Of a stretch of DNA of 64,000 nucleotides, positions 13,101 through 25,100 are shown one piece after another. Each line of letters starts with the position of its first letter. The first letter of the stretch is position 1. Position numbers and translations under genes: made by a program. The stretch is from Arenicola marina (lineage: Eukaryota > Annelida > Polychaeta > Arenicolidae). The stretch covers positions 47,962,959 through 48,026,958 of the forward strand of contig OZ025252.1 of the NCBI GenBank assembly GCA_964019135.1, given 5' to 3'. The notes under the pieces were generated by a model. It was not told where the DNA came from and made no database searches. It saw nothing but the letters and a program-made list of their open reading frames with translations.

Positions 13101-16100
13101 GGGGCGTGATGGGGTACAGCGTGTGACAACCACCAGTAACAGCATCCTCGCCGTGTCCCCACCCCCCGCCTCCCGTCCCTCAGGTTACAGTGGCAGAGCC
13201 GTGAGCAGCAGCAGGCCCTGGAGGGAGAGGTGGCCGACCGGGAGCGCTTCACGGCCGAGCTGAGCGAGACGACGGCCTGGCTGAAGGAGGCGCAGGCCCG
13301 GGTGGCGGAGCCCCTCACGCTGGGGGTGGGCCCCGAGACCGCCCAAGACCGCCTCGCCCAGCAGCGGGTAAGGCTTCCTATCCTATGTAATACACGGTAC
13401 GGTGGGATCTGTGGCCGCCTCGCCCAGCAGCGGGTAAGGCTTCCTATCCTATGTAATACACGGTACGGTGGGATCTGTGGCCGCCTCGCCCAGCAGCGGG
13501 TAAGGCTTCCTATCCTATGTAATACACGGTACGGTGGGATCTGTGGCCGCCTCGCCCAGCAGCGGGTAAGGCTTCCTATCCTATGTAATACACGGTACGG
13601 TGGGATCTGTGGCCGCCTCGCCCAGCAGCGGGTAAGGCTTTCTATCCTATGTAATACACGGTACGGTGGGATCTGTGGCCGCCTCGCCCAGCAGCGGGTA
13701 AGGCTTCCTATCCTATGTAATACACGGTACGGTGGGATCTGTGGCCGCCTCGCCCAGCAGCGGGTAAGGCTTCCTATCCTATGTAATACACGGTACGGTG
13801 GGATCTCTGGCCGCCTCGCCCAGCAGCGGGTAAGGCTTCCTATCCTATGTAATACACGGTACGGTGGGATCTGTGGCCGCCTCGCCCAGCAGCGGGTAAG
13901 GCTTCCTATCCTATGTAATACACGGTACGGTGGGATCTGTGGCCGCCTCGCCCAGCAGCGGGTAAGGCTTCCTATCCTATGTAATACACGGTACGGTGGG
14001 ATCTCTGGCCGCCTCGCCCAGCAGCGGGTAAGGCTTCCTGAGTATCGTGTGTACTGCAGGATAGGATCCCATGTTAGTACAGATAATTAAATAATTAAAT
14101 TAATGATTATCTTCATTTTTTTTATAGTTTTACCAAGTCCTTAATTACATTATAATTAATTGCACCATGATTATTTTAATGACATCATAATTAATTTAAT
14201 TACACCGTAAATGTTTTAATTGCATCCTACTTATCTTAATTACATAATAGTTATTTTCAACACATCATAATTATTTGAATTGCATCTTAATTATTCTGTT
14301 TTGTATGTGCTGCAGCTATGTATTATTTAGCGCCCTATATAGTGGATTGGCAATGTAACCACCCTCACTAAGCAGCACGCGGACTACTCACTGCCATTGT
14401 CCCCATTAGGCCTTGCAGCACGAGATCTCCGTTAAGATGGCGCTGGTGCAGAAAGCTGTCGAACAGCAGCGCGAGAAGTACGGCGAGGACAGCGCCCCCT
14501 TGCCGCCAGAGCTGCAACAACACATGGACACCGTGGTCACCTTGGAGACGGCCTTGACCCACGACCTCGGAGACCAGACCGATACCCTTCAGCAAGCCTT
14601 GGAAGCCCGGGAGGGTTACCAGGCCAACCTGGGGGTGGTGGGGTCTTGGCTGTCGGAGGCTGAGAGTCAGCTGCAGCAGCCGCTGGGTGAGGGAGAGGAG
14701 GGGGACGCACGCCACAAGGTAAGCTGTCGTAACCATGGTGGCTGGAACCTCATGGATAGAATATGTTAGAGTAGCCTCTGAACGATACCTTTCATATCTA
14801 AATAGCTTCTGACAGTTTTTGCTTTTGTTTGGGTTGAAGGTGATATTTTGGTATTATTGATTTTGTTTCACTCTTGATGACTTTGATAACTTGATGCTTT
14901 CTGGAAATACTGGGCTCTATGCCCTCTCAATATAGTAAATACATTAGTAGTTATTGATTTTATTACTTTTTAGTAGTCTTTATAGCGTTTGGATGTGGCA
15001 CATAGCTCTCTGATTGTAGTACAACTATCCTAAATACCTTCTTCCTGACCACGTGGTGGCAGTGATGTATGTCGCTATATAAACCTGGGTGTCCTGGTCT
15101 ACGCTTCTTAACCTCTCTGCCCTGAGCGGCCTGGCTTTACTAGAGAACCCACTGGATGACCCTGCCACCTTGTCTCTCCCCCCCACCCGTCCTCCCCTCA
15201 CCGTGCCCCCTCTCCCCATCCCCAGGAGCTCCTGGGAGAGATAAAACTGTTCCGCCCCAAGCTGGAGGCCCTGACAGCCTGCGCCGACCAGGTCACCCCC
15301 ACCCTTTCCTCGGAGGACAGATCCCGGGTCCTGGGCACCGTCAGCGGCCTCCAGGAGCGCTGGGAGCGACTGATCCTGACGGCGGGAACCCGGACTGTGG
15401 CGTACAGCGAGGCCGGGGCGCTGTGGGAGCGGTTCGAGGAGACGGCCCAGACGGTGACAGCCTGGAGCGACCGCGCCAGGACTCTGGCCCGGACACAGCT
15501 CGTCTGGAGCAACACGGTCGTCGTGGAGACCAGAGTCACCGAGCAACGGGTACTGCTCCACCCCTCCCCCCTCTGTCTCTCTCACCCCCCTTACCTCTGT
15601 AGCCCTTCTGGAGATGTTCCAGTCCTTGGTATCACCGTAGCCATAGCGACTGGTGACTACAGCTATGTGTATATATATATATTGCGGTCATGGTGTGTTC
15701 TTTTGTTTTTCTGGCTTATATTTTATTGTATCTGTTAGACCGTGGGTTTGTGGTGTTCGTTCATTCATTGATACCATGGGAACCTACGGTCATTATATAT
15801 CACGTCCACAGGGCATGATCGATTAGCATACAAGCGAGCATCAGATTCCCTTTTGGTTGTCCTGTGTAGTGAATTAGGTATCATAAGTGTTAAAATCCCA
15901 TTATTATAGGTATTACCATCAGTATTATAATTAGTTATCATAAGTGTTGAAATCCCATTATTATAGGTATTACCATCAATATTATAATTAGTTATCATAA
16001 GTGTTAAATCCCTGGTTATGCTGTTACATATATTACCGTTGTCATGTGAACGTTGGTGCACGTGGATGACCTGAAAGTCCTGTGGACTATTTCACGTACA

Positions 16101-19100
16101 TAGTTTAGCCGGCTACGGAGCTTAGTCGGCCCTAATCGCCCATAATTTACATAGTAACGTTAGCCGACTAAGCCCCGTAGTCAGCTACACTGCGTTCCTG
16201 AAATCCGCCACTGGTAAGGGGAAACACTCGTACGGGTACTTTCATAGTCGTTTCCATTTCAACATGTAACCCCAGAACCCCATTACCCACACTGACCCGC
16301 ATCACCCACACTGACCCGCATCACCCACCCTGACCCCCATCACCCACCCTGACCCCCATCACCCACCCTGACCCGCATCACCCACCCTGACCCCCATCAC
16401 CCACCCTGACCCCCATCACCCACCCTGACCCCCATCACCCACCCTGACCCCCATCAACCACCCTGACCCCCATCACCCACACTGACCCCCATCACCCACA
16501 CTGACCCCCATCACACACACTGATCCCCATCACACACACTGATCCCCATCACCCACCCTGACCCCCATCACCCACACTGACCCCCATCACACACACTGAT
16601 CCCCATCACATACACTGATCCCCATCACACACACTGACCCGCATCACCCACCCTGACCCCCATCACCTACACTAACCCCCTTCACCTGCACTAACTCCCA
16701 TCACCCACCCTGCCCCTATGACCCACCCTGTCCCTATCACCCACCCTGCCCCTATGACCCACCCTGACCCCATCACCCACCCTGACCCTATCACCCACCC
16801 TGACCCCCATCATCTCCCCTGTCCCTATCACCCACCCTGTCCCTATGACCCACACTGACCCGGTGGTTGTGCCTCCCAGGCCGTGCTGGCGGAGGGTGAG
16901 GCTGTGGCCCCCCGGCTGGATGAGCTGCAGGCCCTGGGGGAGGAGCTGGCGGGGCTGACGGGGGACACGACGGCCCAGGAGCGGGTGGTCAGCCTGCGCG
17001 AGGGGTTCACGGCGGCCCAGCGCGAGACGTCGGAGGACCTGGCCCAGACGGCGGCCACGCTGGGGCAGTGGGGCGAGACCCAGGAGGAGCTGAGGGCCAT
17101 CGGCCAGTGGGTGGCGGAGGCCAGGGAGACTGCCCGGGCCGCTCAGGCCAGGACCGACCTCTCGCCGGCCGAGCAGGCTGCACTGCAAGAGGTACTGGCG
17201 GGGGAGGGGGTGGAATGTTGGGGGGTGGAGTAAGTCTAAGGCAGGGGGAAGGCGGTATAGTCTGTGTGGTGATAGCGAGGCTCGTGCCAAAGATGTGAGG
17301 ACATCTGATCCGGATATGACGATATGACGGTTGTCATGGCTAACCGTGTTTATGTTTGATATTCATTATAGCCATATTGTTTTCTGTCATTCTGCAGTTT
17401 CGTGATACCTGTGATATTTCATAGATTTTTATATTCTTTTAATGTGTAAACTTATCGATATCCGGTCCCTACTGTGTACGTGGTCCTTTTTTGTGATTTT
17501 TTTTTATTATTATTTTATTATATCTTATTGTCTATGTTCCACGATATGCATGGTTGTTTGCATGGATCGTTATTATCATTCACTTTTTTCTAGACTCTCA
17601 TGAAAGAAATTGAGAAGTATGAATCTCAGGCACAGAAAGTGCTAAGCAAGCAAAAACAGCTGCAGGCCACGGCTGGTGTTGACCTTGCCGTGACCGACAT
17701 GTCAGAGGTCACGGACGCGTTATCCGACCTGAAGACTCACGTGCTGCAGGAACGCGATAAACTGCAGCTAACACTGAAACCGGAAGTCCCTCACAAGGAA
17801 CGCACTGATGACGTCACTGACGCCCCGCTTGAGGTCGCCACTGTGCAGACGCTGCAGTCCGAGCGTCTCGACCAAAACGTAGGTGTCCGCCTTCCAACGT
17901 CTCGCTGGTGACAAACTCTCGCCAACTCACGTGTGAGTTTACATTACAGTTTACATAAATTCTTGGGTAAACTCACGCCATGACGATGGAACGAAGTGGA
18001 TGTCTTGCAATGACCACTGTGCTGGCCAGCTGACACAAACTAACCGGGTTGTGGTGTTGTAGTCTGATCGCATGTACCATTTGCTTCGCCGACTAACCAG
18101 CTTCATTTTGCTGATCAGTATTTATGTTTGCCGTGCAGCTTAGTGACGTGGGCTTTCATTAATAGGTGACTATTAATGGCCCGTTACGTTAATGGGAAGT
18201 GTAGCATTCCAGAACTTGTTGGCATTCTAGAACTGTGCTTGCCTAACATATAGTGCATTGCTACTGCGCCGTATGGAGAGCTTACTAACCGCAGAACATA
18301 GCTATAAATAACCCCGGGCTTCTAGATACAGAGTTTGACGCTTTTGCTGCTTTATTCTTGTTGCTGTGTGCGAGTAGTTCTGTAGCTCAGTGGGTATTAC
18401 ACTGAGCTACAGACTAACATACCCGGGTTCGATGCTGTACCGTTCCCGGTGACGGGGGGCTGTATCACAGATCACTCCTCTCACTGTTCTAACATGGCCG
18501 GGCCGGGTGTGCCTATGTGTGCATAGAGGTGGTCTAAAACATCAATTCATGCATTCTTTTGGGTATAGTGATATGCAGTATTAGACCTGCTGATATCGCT
18601 GTTAAGGGTTATATAGACACTAATGTGTATTACTGGGCAGGTACCGGCGGTGGCGGTTCTTCACTCGCTTACTCGTCATCTTAAGGTTAATCGGCTGTGC
18701 ATGGATATTGCTGTTAGGAGCCAAGGTTCTCTTGGTGTTTCCTTCTTTGTCTTCTTATTCCTCTTTTTTGATCTATAACTTGGTACAGGTGGCTGATGTT
18801 AAGAACATGGTTGTTGGTTTTATTCTGCCTTATTATCTTGGTATCAGGTGCTGTTGACTGTAACAGCTGGAATAACGGGCGTCCGGATAGTTATGTAGTT
18901 AATAATAACCTTAACAATGTTAACCTTTAAATCCTGCTTGTGGGCGATAAATAAGACTGGGGCACAGAACGCTTTGGGCAGGGACGCTCCGGGGCTAAGG
19001 TGCTTAACCAGGGTTCAAGGATAAGGTCACCGGTAGACGGTGGGGTGTTGGTCTGCGAGAGCATGGTATTTAGCATTGTTATTACCCCGCGCGTACCTCC

Positions 19101-22100
19101 GAGAGTCAGGCATGCACCTAATGGCTTTACGGGTCAGTGCCGACATTGGGTGCATTTTTTTGGTAGACCGGGCATATCCCGGGGGTAACCCGAATGCGCA
19201 TCGGTGTACCTCCCGACACTTATTTTGCCAGGGTCACTTAACGCAATCGGTATGCCGACTAAATCTCATCGATAAATCCGGTCGGGAAAAGTTGGCGGCT
19301 GATTGAAAGGTTATAGACCAGGCTGGTTACGGTGCCCCTACGTGCGTGTCAGGTGTACCGACCGGGATACCTGTTCCAGCCCAAAGAAATGCACCCACTA
19401 ACGTCTGCTTCGGTATTGGTTGCTGCCTCTGGGAATGTTAACGCGTTCATTTGGAATAACTTGTCAGTCTGGCCGGTATACAGCAAGATCAACCAGTACA
19501 GTTTTATCATCATATCTCTTATGTATCGTGATGGGATGAATGTTATATTATGTGCCGTAACCATATATAGGAAAATGCATAATAACAGAAATTTAACAAT
19601 GGATCGGTTATGGGAACACAGTATGGTTAACGTTAATGTGGAAATAATAATGTCTAGCAATGGTGCTAATATATGTCACCTAATATGTGTTCACCCTGGT
19701 CTGTTGGTATAACACGAGACATATTTTTGTAGCGTAGCTATGATATGGAAAGTGGTGAAATATTGTTTTAATACATGTTTTTTATAGTATATGTTGGCAT
19801 GACTAATTGTTCACACACATTTTTTTTTTCACTTTTTTTTTATGACTGTAATTATTTTAGTATTGAACCAGTTTTTAACCAGTGCGAGCGTCTTTCACGT
19901 CTGTCTACTGTGGAACTCCCCGTGGTGATCGGTAGCCGTTGTATCTCTCCCCCACTATAGGATGATACCCCGCAGGGTGACACACCGCTGTCGACAGCCG
20001 GGCGCGTTCACGCTATGTCTGAGCACGTGGAGCATACCCTAGGGGGGTCTGGGCGGGCCCAGATTGTCTTACCAGGGGGGCAACGCCAGGGTGGGACTGT
20101 CAGGGGTGATGAGGGGAGTGAACCGTCAGGTAGGGTGGAGGGTGATGAGCCAATACCCACCATAGATGAGGCTAAGGGTGGGACAGACCTGGCCAGCGAG
20201 GACACCGGGAAGGGTACGGATAGCAGAGCAGAAGAAGGCGTGGTAGATGGGTTTAAGGGTGAAAGGGATACCCCGGTTGAAGGCATGGTTGAGGATTCCA
20301 AGGACTCGAAGGATGCGCCCGAACACGCCACAGGCGGCGGCGACCAAGGGACGGATGAGGGGGTGGACACGGCGACCGAGGGGGACATAACACAGGATCC
20401 GCTGGTATCAGTGCCGGCACCAGACCAGCCTACAGAAGGCTCTGTTCCCAAGGAGACCGATCAGCAGGACGTGGGTGAGTCACCCCCTCAGCATGTAGCG
20501 TCCGAGCACGTGGAGGAGGTCCTGCCAGGGACACCGCGCTCGCGGATCACCGTGCCAGGGGCAAGACTACCCGCCAAGGAAGAGGGCCACGTGACTCAGC
20601 AACCGGACCTCGCCGAGGATGCAGCATCTCAACCGTCAGAGGTGGACAAAGTACGCCGCGAAATTGAACCGTCAGCGGCCGTTGAAGTCACCGATCACAC
20701 GCCGGTTGAGGAGGCTGTGCCTGGGGATGAGGCGAGCACGGCGGACGTGTCTGAGGAGGGTGCCACCGGGAGGACGGCGGAGGAGGGACCACAGGAGGCG
20801 GGTGTCCCGGAGACTGTTGTGGGAGCACAGGAAGTGGAGGAACAGACCATTGACCTTGAGGCGCCGGACGCGGCCCCTGGGACGGCCTTGACCCAGGTCG
20901 AGGACCAGGCGAGGTCCGAGGTGAGGACCCAGGATCGCCCGGAGACTCGAGCGGTGGAGTCTACCCACGTGGCCATACCACGTGACGAAGGCGGTGATTG
21001 GGCTGACACGATGGAAGTTCTTCCATCCACTGATCGAGCCGGTTTGTCAATAGCGGAAACCACGACGACGACTGTCATCGAATCTGTTCAGGTTCATGAA
21101 GATGGAGAAAGTGCAGCAATGAGTGTTGAACGAGCGGGGCTGGACGTTATGTCAGATGATGCGACCTTGGAGCAGACACTGGACGACGGTTCCTCCAGCG
21201 GCCGGCCTCTGGTGGAGGCCGCCCTGTCTGTCGTGATGGACACGCCGGAAGTAGAGGACGGGCTTCCGGCGGACGGTGGTCGCTCGCCGGTTGAGGCTGG
21301 TGATGCGGCGGAGGTCGTTGATTCCGGGAACACGGACGTCGAGGTGTCTACAGGTGAGCGGCGAGAGGTGTTGGCGGCTGAGCACGTCGTTACGCTCCCG
21401 GGAGGCCAGGAGGAATTGTTAACTATCGGACAACATGAGATCAGCGTGAGCAAGCCATTGGATGTGACACGCCAGCACCAAGACAATGACATATTCACGG
21501 TTGAGCCACCTCAGTCACTAGTGGTGCAATCTGTGGTCAGTGACGACGAAGGCATTGTGACATCTCCTGATGGTCGGCCAGAGAGTGTTGAGATCGACCA
21601 AACCAAGATGACGCCAGACAGGGACACCGATGTGACGTCCATAGCGCTAACACCTGCGGTCGATGTGCCAGAGACCGTGGTAAGTTCTCAAGACGAGCAA
21701 GATGACTTGTCTACGGCTGATCGGCCTGAACCAAGCCTAGCGGATTCTGTGGATGTTGTCACTGAGACCCGAGAAGTCACAACGGAGATAATGGATCGCA
21801 CTGACACTGTAGTAACGGAATCTACCGTCGTTGAGGGAGACGAGGGTGCACTGTCCGCGGTAGAACGACCGGCTGCAGACACAGTTGTGTCTGTCGAGGT
21901 GGCGACTGAGGAACTTGAAGACGGAGCCGTGCTGACGGTTGGCAGACCCGAGACGGGGGTTGTGCAAGCTGTGGTGACCGCTCCAGACAATCTGGACGGA
22001 GTGTCCACAGGTGATCGACCCGAGACGAGCGCTGTCGAGCCTGTGGACGTCCCGACGAATGAAGACACTCAACTATCCCCGGGCGAGTTGCCTGAGACCC

Positions 22101-25100
22101 TGGTGGCTGTATCCGCCGTGGTGTCTGAAGACCTGGCGGACGAGCTGACCGCACAGGAGCGACCCGAGACCGATATGGTTGTCTCTGTGAAGGAGCCGCC
22201 CGAGGGACTGGAAGACGGTGAGGTGTGCAGATTGGGGCGGTCTGAGACTGGCGCCGTGGAGTGTGTGGAGGGGACCCCGGACATTACGGACGGGGGTGGC
22301 ACCGATGATCAGCCCAGCGCCACCGCCGTGGACCCGGTGGAAGTGGCGGCCGAACCCAGAGATGAGGCTGTGGCTCCAACCACACCCGTGGAGACTGTTC
22401 TGGTGGAGTCAGTCGTACTCTCGGAGACTGAGGACTTGACGACTGTGGACCGTCATGAGACAGTTGTTACCGACTCGGTGGATGTGAGTCAGGAACTTAA
22501 AGAAAGCGAATTGATCAAGACTGAGACACTTGACACTGCTGTGGCGGAATCTGTCGTTTCACCACCAGAAATAAAGGAAGGCGTTGGTAGTGGAGACCGA
22601 CCAGAAACTGTTGTAGTCGAGGCATTGGAGGTCGCTTCAGAATTGGAAGATGTTGCACAGACCACTGGACGAATTGAGACTACCTTGGTGGAGACTGGAG
22701 TGGTTCCTGAGGATGAACAAGATAATATCAAGGCAGTAGAAGGTCTCCTCAGGGAAGACATCCAAACTGTTCAAGTGGCATCAGAACTGGAAGAACACAA
22801 GGTGTCTACCAGAGAACGACTTCACTCGGTTGTGACCGAATCTGTGGTTGGTACACCAGAAATAAAGGAAGTTATTGAGACTGGAGACCGACCAGAAACT
22901 GTTGTAGTCGAGGCGTTGGAGGTTACTTCACAACTGGAAGATGTTGCTCAGACCACTGAGCGAATTGAGACTACCTTGGTGGAGACTGGGGTGGTTCCTG
23001 AGGATGTACAGGACAACATTAAGACAGTTAAAGGTCTTAAAGAGGAAGACATCCAAACCGTTGAAGTGACATCAGAGCTTGAAGAAGACGATAAAGTTTC
23101 AACCGATGAAAGATTTGAAACTGTTGTGGCGGAATCTGTGGTTGCACCACCAGAAATAAAGGAAGGAATTAAGACTGGTGATCGACCAGAAACTGTTGTA
23201 GTCGAGGCACTGGAGGTTGCTTCACAACTGGAAGATGTTGCACAGACCACTGGACGAATTGAAACTACCTTGGTGGAGACTGGAGTCGTTCCTGAGGATG
23301 AACAGGACAACATTAAGGCAGTTTTAGGTCTTAAAGAGGAAGACATCCAAACCGTTGAAGTGACATCAGAGCTTGAAGAAGACGGTACAATTTCAACCGA
23401 TGAAAGATTTGAAACTGTTGTGGCGGAATCTGTGGTTGCACCACCAGAAATAAAGGAAGGCATAGAGACTGGAGACCGACCAGAAACTGTTGTAGTCGAG
23501 GCGTTGGAGGTCGCTTCAGAACTGGAAGATGTTGCACAGACCACTGAACGAATTGAGACTACCTTGGTGGAGACTGGGGTGGTTCCTGAGGATGAACAGG
23601 ACAACATTAAGACAATTGAAGGTCTTAAGAAGGAAGACATCCAAACCGTTGAAGTGACATCAGAGCTTGAAGAAGACGGTACAATTTCAACCGATGAAAG
23701 ATTTGAAACTGTTGTGGCGGAATCTGTGGTTGCACCACCAGAAATAAAGGAAGGTATTGAGACTGGAGACCGACCAGAAACTGTTGTAGTCGAGGCATTG
23801 GAGGTCGCTTCAGAACTGGAAGATGTTGCACAGACCACTGAAAGAATTGAGACTACCTTGGTGGAGACTGGGGTGGTTCCTGAGGATGTACAGGACAACA
23901 TTAAGACAATTGAAGGTCTTAAAGAGGAAGACATCCAAACCGTTGAAGTGACATCAGAGCTTGAAGAAGACGGTACAATTTCAACCGATGAAAGATTTGA
24001 AACTGTTGTGGCGGAATCTGTGGTTGCACCACCAGAAATAAAGGAAGGCATAGAGACTGGAGACCGACCAGAAACTGTTGTAGTCGAGGCATTGGATGTC
24101 GCTTCAGAACTGGAAGATGTTGCACAGACCACTAAACGAATTGAGACTACCTTGGTGGAGACTGGGGTGGTTCCTGAGGATGAACAGGACAACATTAAGA
24201 CAATTGAAGGTCTTAAGAAGGAAGACATCCAAACCGTTGAAGTGACATCAGAGCTTGAAGAAGACGGTACAATTTCAACCGATGAAAGATTTGAAACTGT
24301 TGTGGCGGAATCTGTGGTTGCACCACCAGAAATAAAGGAAGGTATTGAGACTGGAGACCGACCAGAAACTGTTGTAGTCGAGGCATTGGAGGTCGCTTCA
24401 GAACTGGAAGATGTTGCACAGACCACTGAACGAATTGAGACTACCTTGGTGGAGACTGGGGTGGTTCCTGAGGATGAACAGGACAACATTAAGACAATTG
24501 AAGGTCTTAAGAAGGAAGACATCCAAACCGTTGAAGTGACATCAGAGCTTGAAGAAGACGGTACAATTTCAACCGATGAAAGATTCGAAACTGTTGTGGC
24601 GGAATCTGTGGTTGCACCACCAGAAATAAAGGAAGGTATTGAGACTGGAGACCGACCAGAAACTGTTGTAGTCGAGGCATTGGAGGTCGCTTCAGAACTG
24701 GAAGATGTTGCACAGACCACTGAACGAATTGAGACTACCTTGGTGGAGACTGGGGTGGTTCCTGAGGATGAACAGGACAACATTAAGACAATTGAAGGTC
24801 TTAAAGAGGAAGACATCCAAACCGTTGAAGTGACATCAGAGCTTGAAGAAGACGGTACAATTTCAACCGATGAAAGATTCGAAACTGTTGTGGCGGAATC
24901 TGTGGTTGCACCACCAGAAATAAAGGAAGGCATAGAGACTGGAGACCGACCAGAAACTGTTGTAGTCGAGGCATTGGAGGTCGCTTCAGAACTGGAAGAT
25001 GTTGCACAGACCACTGAACGAATTGAGACTACTTTGGTGGAGACTGGGGTGGTTCCTGAGGATGAACAGGGCAACATTAAGACAATTGAAGGTCTTAAAG

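Noticed and set aside
18380-18450. Functional tRNA gene
   Set aside because: A and B boxes are present but the A-box region pairs with an inverted copy of itself; no anticodon or acceptor stem can be drawn.
19000-19712. Small open frames of 60-126 codons in intron 17
   Set aside because: No domain, no coding bias seen, no splice context consistent with nesprin phases.
20015-20017. ATG at 20015 as the start of a separate intronless gene
   Set aside because: The frame is open 18 codons upstream to a good acceptor with matching phase, and a proper donor exists at 31091. An internal promoter remains possible but nothing in the sequence shows one.
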